Source of the DNA: JBGLNJ01 sp964353405
GTDB taxonomy: Bacteria > Chloroflexota > Anaerolineae > Fen-1058
NCBI GenBank assembly: GCA_964353405.1
Contig: CAYGWJ010000497.1
Location: 1-15,800, forward strand
DNA: 15,800 nucleotides
Direction of reading: 5' to 3'
The position numbers and the translations under genes are program-made. Position 1 is the stretch's first letter, and the number at the start of each line of letters is the position of its first letter. Shown piece by piece: positions 7,807-13,619 of the stretch. The notes beneath the pieces were generated by a model. It made no database searches, was not told where the DNA came from, and worked only from the letters and a program-made list of their open reading frames with translations.

Positions 7807-8313
7807 ATGAGCGACTATCACCGCTTTACAAGGGAATGTTCTTTTGGTCAATTGCGACCGGAGCTGGCGCGAGCGATTCGTGAATACGCCCAAAATCATC
7901 GTGAGCTGGGCGATGTCGAAGTGGAAGTATTGATGTGCTGTGAAACCACCTCTGAGAAAAAGCCCACGGGAGCGCTGGCGGCCCTGCTGGGAGACAATCC
8001 TGATACTGTCCTGTACACGGGGATGGTCGTGACTCCCCAGTGGCTGATCTGGGCGCGCTATGGAGACAAGTCGGGCGTGCGAGTTTCCTCGGCCAGGTTG
8101 CAGGATGTGCAAGTCAAGGTCTATGCTTCCCTGCTTGTGCAAGACACCGGTATAGAAGTCTCTGGCTATATCGGAGATTCCAAAGCGAAAGTGCGAGGCT
8201 ATATCGGTATGGGGCCGGAACCGGCGGCGCAGAAATTCTGCGAACAAGTACAACAGGCTATTGATAAAGTCAACCCCAAGCCCGCCAAAAAGAGCATGTG
8301 GACTCTCTCATAG
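7807..8313 (+). CDS. Conserved-looking hypothetical protein (possibly PH-like fold)
   Basis: I do not recognise the family. The 168-residue soluble protein has no signal peptide or membrane segment. A charged helical N-terminus (RPELARAIREYAQNHREL) is followed by a beta-rich middle with YTGMVVTPQWLIWARYGDKS and RVSSARLQDVQVKVY, the sort of alternating pattern seen in bacterial PH-like domains. The C-terminus is helical and basic. Two starts are possible. ATG 7807 has GGAGG at 7793-7797; GTG 7753 has AGGAGG at 7740-7745 and would add 18 residues that look unlike the rest. I favour 7807. It is transcribed away from the ABC operon and appears monocistronic. Confidence 0.7.
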   Translation: MSDYHRFTRECSFGQLRPELARAIREYAQNHRELGDVEVEVLMCCETTSEKKPTGALAALLGDNPDTVLYTGMVVTPQWLIWARYGDKSGVRVSSARLQDVQVKVYASLLVQDTGIEVSGYIGDSKAKVRGYIGMGPEPAAQKFCEQVQQAIDKVNPKPAKKSMWTLS

Positions 8314-8370
8314 TCTCTGTCCCACACACGCGACCGGCCTGGCCCGAGTGCAGTTCAAGGTTTTGCGCAT

Positions 8371-8477
8371 CTGGCGACTCAAGTCGCAGCAACAACAGCA
8401 AAACCTGCCTTCGCAGGTTGAATCCCCAGCCGACGAAGGTCGGCTTTGCTGTTGTAGGCGCGATTTCCAATCGCCAG
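8371..8477. repeat. 107-bp cloverleaf-like multi-hairpin element (MITE-like or REP-type)
   Basis: Terminal inverted repeats are CTGGCGA (8371-8377) and TCGCCAG (8471-8477). An inner stem pairs ACAACAGCAAA (8392-8402) with TTTGCTGTTGT (8445-8455). Within these sit four local hairpins: GCGACT/AGTCGC (8374-8387), AACCTGC/GCAGGTT (8402-8419, loop CTTC), AGCCGAC/GTCGGCT (8428-8445, loop GAAG) and GCGATT/AATCGC (8460-8474). All stems are perfect. The nested symmetry suggests a dispersed extragenic repeat. No transposase recognising it is obvious here. Confidence 0.75.
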
Positions 8478-8527
8478 CCAGCATACCACCGCAAAAGTCT
8501 GAACCGCACCCGCCTGACCCAGTGAGT

Positions 8528-8556
8528 TTGACTTTTCATCGCGCGGGGAATACAAT
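8528..8556 (+). promoter_or_regulatory. Sigma70-like promoter, copy 2 of the conserved-spacer family
   Basis: TTGACT (8528-8533), 17 bases, TACAAT (8551-8556). The first 15 spacer bases, TTTCATCGCGCGGGG, are identical to those of the promoter at 9972. It drives the gene at 8661, with a leader of roughly 100 bases. Confidence 0.75.
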
Positions 8557-8660
8557 CTTTCCTGCGCGAACACAATAGGAACATTACGGGTAATTGGCTG
8601 GTCGTTCAGTGCAGCCTTGCGAGTTTGTCTGCAAGAGCGGCCTGGTCCTGGAGATCGAGT

Positions 8661-9482
8661 ATGCCCAGACAATCATCTATCACGGTCAGGTCTCTGGAGC
8701 GACCACTTCTCCTATGGTCGGCGCACTATGGCAATGCCGCCATTATGCGCCTGGCTGAAGCGTTAGCCTTGCGGCGGGATATGGTGACGCTGCTCGAATT
8801 CGTGCGCGATAACCGCGTGATCGGCACACAAAGCACCGGCAACATGCCGTTGAAAGCCGTGCGTGAGGTCACGGCGCGCCTTGTCAATCCTCCCAAACTG
8901 GAATCAACCATCGGCGACCACGTCTACCCGTTTCGCAGTGAAGAGGAAATTGAGTCGTTGTATTTCCTGCATGTCTTGGCCGAAGTCGGGGGATGGCTCA
9001 AGATCGCTCGCGCTCGGCGCTGGCAGCTCACCGCGCGGGGCAAAGAATTTCTCAATGCCGCCCCAAAGCTCCAGGTGTCATGGATGCTGGCCGTGTGGTG
9101 GTACCGCGTGAACTGGCTGGTGGCGTATCCTTTCGAGGGCATGGGAGATGACCTCCCGCCTGGTTTCAATCTGTCCGTGCTGGCCAGTCTGCAAACTCTT
9201 CCGTTGGGGACGTGGAATTCTTTCGACAAATTTGCCGACCACGTCATCGGCGCCACGGGGCTGACGTGGACAGCCCAGGAGAGCAGCTTTGCGACCATGT
9301 TGTTGCGCGGTTCGATCCGGCGGATGGTCGTGGATATCCTGGCCAGTTTTGACGCGCTCAACCGTCGGTATCGAAAAAAGCCTTTGGGACGGGGGACCAT
9401 TTCGGAACTGGAGGCTTTCAAGATCACACCGTTTGGCAAGGCCCTGCTGGAGGCATTAGCGGCGGTGAGAGAATCGGCATGA
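8661..9482 (+). CDS. Uncharacterised protein with winged-helix-like segments
   Basis: The 273-residue soluble protein is not one I can name. Two segments look like winged-helix ends: FLHVLAEVGGWLKIARARRW followed by LTARGKEFL (middle), and FKITPFGKALLEAL at the C-terminus. The stretch VIGTQSTGNMPLKAVREV before the first is reminiscent of proteins carrying a pRiA4b ORF-3-type domain, but this is only a weak recollection. The ATG at 8661 lacks a clear ribosome binding site (GGAGAT at 8650-8655 is close). The first 28 residues are less protein-like than the rest, so ATG 8744 or a frameshift near the 5' end are alternatives. It is transcribed from the conserved-spacer promoter at 8528, monocistronic. 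Confidence 0.7.
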   Translation: MPRQSSITVRSLERPLLLWSAHYGNAAIMRLAEALALRRDMVTLLEFVRDNRVIGTQSTGNMPLKAVREVTARLVNPPKLESTIGDHVYPFRSEEEIESLYFLHVLAEVGGWLKIARARRWQLTARGKEFLNAAPKLQVSWMLAVWWYRVNWLVAYPFEGMGDDLPPGFNLSVLASLQTLPLGTWNSFDKFADHVIGATGLTWTAQESSFATMLLRGSIRRMVVDILASFDALNRRYRKKPLGRGTISELEAFKITPFGKALLEALAAVRESA

Positions 9483-9518
9483 CGTTTTTCTTGTATCATC
9501 TCAATAATTCGCGGGACT

Positions 9519-9582
9519 AGACTTCCGAAGTCTTGGCAAGACGTTGCGACAAGCGTAAATCCAGTCAAGACTTCGGAAGTCT
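9519..9582. repeat. REP-like pair of 15-bp palindromes; possible terminator
   Basis: AGACTTCCGAAGTCT (9519-9533) and AGACTTCGGAAGTCT (9568-9582) are each odd palindromes. Together with adjacent TG/CA they form a perfect 17-bp inverted repeat across a 32-base gap. The second arm is followed by CCCCTACTTTTT, so it may also end transcription of the gene at 8661. Unit length and ends (AGAC..GTCT) resemble the RAYT-associated unit at 11822. Confidence 0.75.
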
Positions 9583-9639
9583 CCCCTACTTTTTGAGAAG
9601 ATACTTTTTCTTCATAGGTAAATGTTATCGAAATGAGTC

Positions 9640-9864
9640 TTGATATGTATACGCCTTTCGCAGGGCGAGTTTGCCGCCTTGCTCGGCATCAGCGTGGCGA
9701 CGCTGCGGAACTGGGAACAAGGCCGCCGGACCCCTGACGGCCCGGCCAGGATATTGTTGCAGGTCGCGGCCAAGCATCCCGACGCTGTATGGGACCTAGT
9801 TCGACCGGCCATTCGGCAAAGCCGGAGCAAGCGGTCCAAGCGAGTGGCGAGCGCCACAGCGTAA
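9640..9864 (+). CDS. Truncated HigA-like helix-turn-helix antitoxin remnant
   Basis: The 74-residue frame reads LSQGEFAALLGISVATLRNW then EQGRRTPDGPARILL, the HTH core of HigA/MqsA-type antitoxins and their LLQVAAKHPDAV tail. The family normally has 25-40 further residues before the LSQ helix; here an in-frame TGA (9634-9636) lies just upstream and only a TTG can start the frame. No ribosome binding site and no HigB/RelE toxin gene is nearby. I read it as a 5'-truncated leftover of a toxin-antitoxin module, although a short expressed repressor cannot be excluded. The REP-like palindromes end 58 bases upstream. Confidence 0.6.
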   Translation: MICIRLSQGEFAALLGISVATLRNWEQGRRTPDGPARILLQVAAKHPDAVWDLVRPAIRQSRSKRSKRVASATA

Positions 9865-9939
9865 CGCCAGATCCAGGCGCGCTAGGCCCTCTAACCGTTT
9901 GCCTGGCAGCTTGACCCGCTGCCGCAAGGTGAACAAGAT

Positions 9940-9967
9940 AAACGCGGCTCTGATATCGGCCGCGTTT
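9940..9967 (+). terminator. Hairpin directly upstream of the next promoter
   Basis: AAACGCGGC (9940-9948) pairs perfectly with GCCGCGTTT (9959-9967) across a 10-base loop; the following bases are only moderately T-rich. The -35 of the next promoter starts five bases later, so it may insulate the aldehyde dehydrogenase promoter from upstream reading. Confidence 0.45.
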
Positions 9968-9971
9968 GCGT

Positions 9972-10000
9972 TTGACTTTTCATCGCGCGGGGCTTAGAAT
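9972..10000 (+). promoter_or_regulatory. Sigma70-like promoter, copy 3 of the conserved-spacer family
   Basis: TTGACT (9972-9977), 17-base spacer, TAGAAT (9995-10000). The spacer matches copy 2 over 15 bases and copy 1 over all but two. The expected start near 10007 gives a leader of about 44 bases before the aldehyde dehydrogenase gene. Confidence 0.8.
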
Positions 10001-10050
10001 TTCCGAGACACTAGTAGTCTTGGTCAAAATGACTGAAGGCGAGGTGCTGA

Positions 10051-11814
10051 ATGTCTTTTCAAGATCTGCTTCAAGAATCGCAAGTGGCTGTTCTCAACAG
10101 CTATTTCCATACCGTCAAGTTTCCGAAAGGAGCCTGTATCATGCGAGAGGGTGATCCAGGCGAAGGCTGTTATTTCATTGATGAGGGGGAGGCGCGGGCG
10201 GAAATTCGAAATACCGAAACCGATTCAGACAGCGTGCTTTCGTACGTGGATGCGGGAACGTTCATCGGCGAAGTCAGCCTGTTGGACGGCAAGCCGCGTT
10301 CCGCCAGTGTGTACGCGCAGACAGACGTATCCGCGCGCTGGCTCTCGCGCGATGATTTCGATAAACTGTGCGAACAGCATCCCAAGATCGGCTTTGTCAT
10401 TCTCAGAAATTTGGGGCAGGACCTTTCCGCCAAACTTCGCCGTGAGACAAATAAGGTGGCGGAATATATTTTTGCGGATGAGATTGACGCCGATACAAAT
10501 GCGATGGTCGCGCGCGCGGTCGCGGCTCAACGCGCCTTTGCCGAATGGAGCGAGGAGCGCGTCGACGCGTTGTTGAAGGATGTCGCGGAGGCTGTTGCCG
10601 AGCAGGCTCAACCGTTGGCGGAAGACTGCGTGCAGGAAACCCAAATGGGCGTGGCGGCGGATAAGGCGGCCAAGATCCGCTTTGGAAGTTTGGGGGTATG
10701 GAAATCTCTCGCCGGGCAACCCGCCGCGGGGTTGTTGCGAAGCGATGATGGCCGCCGCGTCAGCGAGATCGCCAGCCCGATGGGAGTCATCTTTGGGCTT
10801 GTCCCGTTGACCAACCCGGTTTCCACGTTTGTATTCAAGGTGTTGATCTCTCTCAAGGGGCGCAACTCTATTATCTTGAGTTGTCACCGCAACGCGCTGG
10901 GTGTTGGAAATCAAACCGGCGGGATCATTGCGTCGGTTTTGCGAAAGCACAACGCGCCAGCGGATTTGGTGCAGTGGGTGCGCGGGCGCGGAAGCCGCAA
11001 GAAGACGATGATGTTCATGAAGCATCCCGACATCGCTTTTATTTTGGCGACGGGCGGACCGAGCATGGTGAAGGCGGCGTATAGTTCCGGCACGCCAGCC
11101 ATTGGTGTGGGCGCGGGCAATGCGCCTGTGTGGATTTGCGCCGACGCGGATATGGAAGCCGCCGCGCAAATGGTTGTGTCGAGCAAGTCGTTTGATAATG
11201 GTGTGCTGTGCGGCTCGGAAAACAACCTGGTGGTTGATTCTTCCGTGGCGCAGGAATTTATCAAAGCGCTGGATGCGAACGGCGCGCAAGTGCTCACGCC
11301 CGATGAGAAGCGGCGCTTTATCGTCAAGGCGTTTGATTGGGACAGCCGCACCGTGCAACGCGACCTGATCGGCAAGTCTGCGCTGTACATCGCGCAAAGC
11401 GCGGACATCAAACCGAAAGACGATATTCGTCTCATCGTCATTCCCGCTTCAATGGATGAAATGTCGGGACCGTTGGGTCACGAAAAACTTGCGCCCATGC
11501 TTTCGCTCTTTGTTGTGAACGGCGAGGCGGAAGGATTTGCCGTGTGCAAGAAGATCATCGGCGCGGAGGGGAGTGGTCATACCGCCATCATTCACACGCG
11601 CAACCAGAAACTGGCGGAACGTTATGCCCTGGAGATTCCCGCCAGCCGGGTGCTGGTCAACACGCCAGGCTCACAGGGATGCGCGGGCATCTGCAATGGC
11701 TTGACGCCCTCGCTTACGCTTGGATGCGGAACATACGGCGGCAACTCTACTACTGATAATGTCACGTACACTCATTTATTGAACATCAAAAGGATGGCGT
11801 TGAGTTTGATGTGA
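10051..11814 (+). CDS. Cyclic-nucleotide-binding domain fused to acylating aldehyde dehydrogenase (AdhE N-terminal type)
   Basis: 587 residues. Residues 1-125 form a CRP-like cyclic-nucleotide-binding domain. Its phosphate-binding cassette FIGEVSLLDGKPRSA (71-85) retains the Glu that contacts ribose (E74) and the Arg-Ser pair that contacts phosphate (R83, S84). Residues about 148-587 are an AdhE-type CoA-acylating aldehyde dehydrogenase: VPLTNPVSTFVFKVLISLK (251-269), catalytic Cys387 in SFDNGVLCGSE, and LTPSLTLGCGTYGGNS (551-566). This domain interconverts acetyl-CoA (or another acyl-CoA) and aldehyde with NAD(H). The iron alcohol dehydrogenase half of AdhE is absent, and so is any DNA-binding HTH. 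The domain order implies allosteric control of the enzyme by cAMP, c-di-nucleotide or a similar ligand; that is inference. ATG 10051 has GAGGTG at 10040-10045. Monocistronic, own promoter at 9972. Confidence 0.93.
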   Translation: MSFQDLLQESQVAVLNSYFHTVKFPKGACIMREGDPGEGCYFIDEGEARAEIRNTETDSDSVLSYVDAGTFIGEVSLLDGKPRSASVYAQTDVSARWLSRDDFDKLCEQHPKIGFVILRNLGQDLSAKLRRETNKVAEYIFADEIDADTNAMVARAVAAQRAFAEWSEERVDALLKDVAEAVAEQAQPLAEDCVQETQMGVAADKAAKIRFGSLGVWKSLAGQPAAGLLRSDDGRRVSEIASPMGVIFGLVPLTNPVSTFVFKVLISLKGRNSIILSCHRNALGVGNQTGGIIASVLRKHNAPADLVQWVRGRGSRKKTMMFMKHPDIAFILATGGPSMVKAAYSSGTPAIGVGAGNAPVWICADADMEAAAQMVVSSKSFDNGVLCGSENNLVVDSSVAQEFIKALDANGAQVLTPDEKRRFIVKAFDWDSRTVQRDLIGKSALYIAQSADIKPKDDIRLIVIPASMDEMSGPLGHEKLAPMLSLFVVNGEAEGFAVCKKIIGAEGSGHTAIIHTRNQKLAERYALEIPASRVLVNTPGSQGCAGICNGLTPSLTLGCGTYGGNSTTDNVTYTHLLNIKRMALSLM

Positions 11815-11821
11815 ATGACAT

Positions 11822-11854
11822 AGACCTCACAGGTCTTGTAGACCTGTGAGGTCT
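11822..11854. repeat. RAYT-associated REP palindrome, copy 1
   Basis: AGACCTCACAGGTCT (11822-11836), TGT, AGACCTGTGAGGTCT (11840-11854): a perfect 15-bp stem with a 3-base loop. Each arm is also a 6-bp hairpin. It begins seven bases after the aldehyde dehydrogenase stop and ends 18 bases before the transposase ATG. Confidence 0.9.
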
Positions 11855-11872
11855 TGGACGGGAGAGACCAAG

Positions 11873-12490
11873 ATGAAAACACTCGCCCCACTCCAACCTG
11901 GTTTGTACTATCACATCTACAATCGCGGGAATAATCGCAAAGACTTGTTTCGGGAAGAACGCAACTATCGTTATTTCCTTCAACTGTACGCGCACCATGT
12001 GCATCCCATCGCAGACACCTTTGCATATTGCCTGATGCGCAATCATTTTCATCTGTTGGTTCGGATAAAGGAGGCCTCGCCAAAAGAGACCTCACAGGTC
12101 TCCGAGACCTGTGAGGTCTTGACACCCCGCGAGGTCTCTCAGCATTTTTCCAATCTCTTCAACGCCTACACCAAAGCCATCAACAAGGCGTACGGGCGCA
12201 CAGGCAGTTTGTTTGAAGAACGCTTTGGACGCATTGAGGTGACTTCTGACCGCTATTTTCTCCAATTGATTTTCTATATCCACTTCAACCCGCAAAAGCA
12301 CGGGTTTGTGAGCGACTTTCGCGAATGGCCGTGGTCGTCGTATCACACCTTGCAGGCGGCGGGTGAGACCAAACTCAACCGCGCCGAAGTGATAAACTGG
12401 TTTGGTGACGCGGCGAAGTATAAAGCCTTTCATTGTGGCATGGTAGATGAGAAAGCCGTCGCCGCGTTGATTGACGGGGATTTGGTATAG
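11873..12490 (+). CDS. REP-associated tyrosine transposase (RAYT, Y1_Tnp / Transposase_17 family)
   Basis: The 205-residue single-domain HUH transposase has an N-terminal YYHIYNRGNNRKDLF (12-26), the metal-binding HUH motif His58-Phe-His60 in MRNHFHLLVRI, and catalytic Tyr135 in FYIHFNPQKHG. RTGSLFEERFGR and WPWSSYHTL complete the family signature. RAYTs nick and join single-stranded DNA at REP hairpins. The gene is flanked by two copies of such a hairpin and contains a third in frame, coding residues 72-83 in the loop between the HUH motif and the SQHFSNLFNAYTKAINK helix. All catalytic residues are intact, so the protein may be active. ATG 11873 is chosen because GGGAGAG (11860-11866) precedes it; an in-frame start at 11846 would fall inside the first repeat. 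Confidence 0.93.
   Translation: MKTLAPLQPGLYYHIYNRGNNRKDLFREERNYRYFLQLYAHHVHPIADTFAYCLMRNHFHLLVRIKEASPKETSQVSETCEVLTPREVSQHFSNLFNAYTKAINKAYGRTGSLFEERFGRIEVTSDRYFLQLIFYIHFNPQKHGFVSDFREWPWSSYHTLQAAGETKLNRAEVINWFGDAAKYKAFHCGMVDEKAVAALIDGDLV
12087..12119. repeat. RAYT-associated REP palindrome, copy 2, inside the transposase gene
   Basis: AGACCTCACAGGTCT (12087-12101), CCG, AGACCTGTGAGGTCT (12105-12119). It has the same 15-bp arms as copies 1 and 3. Its length of 33 bases keeps the reading frame, adding ETSQVSETCEVL-type residues to the transposase. Confidence 0.92.
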
Positions 12491-12496
12491 TGATTT

Positions 12497-12529
12497 AGAC
12501 CTCACAGGTCTTGAAGACCTGTGAGGTCT
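12497..12529. repeat. RAYT-associated REP palindrome, copy 3
   Basis: AGACCTCACAGGTCT (12497-12511), TGA, AGACCTGTGAGGTCT (12515-12529). It lies six bases after the transposase stop and 11 bases before the first hsdR fragment. Confidence 0.92.
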
Positions 12530-12540
12530 GGCGAGGAAAT

Positions 12541-12648
12541 ATGCCCAAGCCCGGCGAACACAAAACCGTCCAAGCCCGCATTCTCCAGTATGCTCAAGAC
12601 ATTGGCTGGTCGTTGGTCCCTCGCGCAAAAGCCACACGCGTGGATTAA
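12541..12648 (+). pseudogene. hsdR: 5' fragment of type I restriction endonuclease R subunit
   Basis: A 35-codon frame starting MPKPGEHKTVQARILQYAQD and continuing IGWSLVPRAKA resembles the first residues of HsdR proteins (QxRIxxYAxxxGW... then RAEA). The family is normally about 1,000 residues; here the frame ends at TAA 12646-12648, and the nuclease, helicase and C-terminal parts do not follow. The start codon and 11 codons are repeated at 13620 with two synonymous changes. The DUF3800 gene begins five bases after the stop, so this remnant could act as a translated leader for it. REP copy 3 ends just upstream. Confidence 0.65.
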
Positions 12649-12653
12649 GAACA

Positions 12654-13496
12654 ATGCCAGCATCATCAGAGCAACCGCACAGCACATCCCGTCCCATGGG
12701 CTTTGAAGACCGTTATCGCCTATACGTGGACGAGTCGGGCGACCACGTGTACCGCCAGATGGCCGAACCGCCGCATCGTTTTCTGTGCTTGCTGGGCTGC
12801 TGGTTTCGCAACCCGGATTACGTGCGCTTCCACGCCGCGTTGGAAAGCCTGAAAGCGCAACATTTACCGCATCACCCCGACGAGCCAGTGGTGTTACACC
12901 GTGAGGATATGCTCCATGCGCGCAGAGCGTTCAAGGTGTTGCGGGACGAGGCGCGGCGTGCGGCGTTTGACGAGGATTTGCTTTGGGTGATTGCCGAGGC
13001 AAATTTCACCGTCGTCGCTGTGGTGATTGACAAATACGAGCTTTGGAAAGATTACGGTGAGGCAGCCTTACATCCTTACCACCTTGGGTTGGCTTTTTTG
13101 CTCCAGCGGTATGCCGGCTATCTTAATCACATCAACCGTTTGGGCGACGTGATGGCTGAAGCGCGTGGTGGGACTGAAGACCGCCTGCTGGCTGAAGTAT
13201 ACATCCGCATTTATGAACAGGGTGCGTGGATGACGCCAGCGCACGTTTTCCAGTCGGCCCTTGCCTCGCGCGAGCTAAAACTCAGGCAAAAGCAGGCCAA
13301 TATTTCGGGGCTGCAACTGGCTGACCTATTGGGGCATCCGGTCAAGCAATGGGTTTTGCGGCGTTATGGGTTGTTGGCAGAGGAGCCGCCGCTTTTTGCA
13401 CGCCACTTGATGGAAGTAGTAGAAGCCAAATTCAACCGCCATCTGTACGATGGCCGAATTGATGGCTACGGCGCAGTGTTGTACCCAAAGAAATAA
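12654..13496 (+). CDS. DUF3800 domain protein
   Basis: The 280-residue protein shows DUF3800 hallmarks: YRLYVDESGDHVY near the N-terminus, HREDMLHARRAF (about 82-93), VVAVVIDKYELW in the centre, and the C-terminal acidic motif ISGLQLADLLGHPV (about 218-231). The family has an RNase-H-like fold with conserved acidic residues and is found mostly in accessory and defence regions; its biochemical role is not established. ATG 12654 is used; ATG 12696 is an alternative that places the YVDESG motif closer to the N-terminus, as usual in the family. Neither has a good ribosome binding site, so re-initiation after the short hsdR fragment is possible. It occupies the space between the two hsdR fragments. 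Confidence 0.88.
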   Translation: MPASSEQPHSTSRPMGFEDRYRLYVDESGDHVYRQMAEPPHRFLCLLGCWFRNPDYVRFHAALESLKAQHLPHHPDEPVVLHREDMLHARRAFKVLRDEARRAAFDEDLLWVIAEANFTVVAVVIDKYELWKDYGEAALHPYHLGLAFLLQRYAGYLNHINRLGDVMAEARGGTEDRLLAEVYIRIYEQGAWMTPAHVFQSALASRELKLRQKQANISGLQLADLLGHPVKQWVLRRYGLLAEEPPLFARHLMEVVEAKFNRHLYDGRIDGYGAVLYPKK

Positions 13497-13498
13497 AA

Positions 13499-13516
13499 GA
13501 GCCTCTTGCGAGGCTC
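13499..13516 (+). terminator. Terminator-like hairpin after the DUF3800 gene
   Basis: GAGCCTC, loop TTGC, GAGGCTC follow the TAA by two bases, with an A-rich lead-in and CTTTACG after. The T-run is short. Two more perfect hairpins follow at once, at 13525-13540 and 13547-13560. Confidence 0.6.
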
Positions 13517-13619
13517 CTTTACGCTCGCCCCTGCGGGCGATCCACCTCCGTAAAAACGGATTACCTATATTATACAGAAACACGGGAAAAATTCAAGTAG
13601 CAATTTTCGGGGAAAAATC

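Larger units (their letters stand above)
8314..8660. other. 347-base non-coding stretch holding a structured repeat and a promoter
   Basis: No convincing main gene lies here. It contains the 107-bp multi-hairpin element (8371-8477), the second copy of the conserved-spacer promoter (8528-8556) and the leader of the gene starting at 8661. A short alternative frame opens at 8594 (see findings). Confidence 0.6.

Noticed and set aside
9034..9052. CGCGCGGGG followed by AGAATTT, resembling the conserved promoter
   Set aside because: It lies inside the 8661 coding sequence, lacks the TTGACT box at the right distance and has a different spacer; taken as chance.
11822..12529. Three-copy palindrome considered as a CRISPR array
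   Set aside because: Spacing is about 265 and 410 bases, the intervals are coding sequence, and the repeat is a full palindrome tied to a RAYT gene.
8594..12616. Shared ATTGGCTGGTCGTT at about 8593 and 12600
   Set aside because: A 14-base match in different contexts (leader region versus hsdR fragment) with no flanking similarity; probably coincidence.
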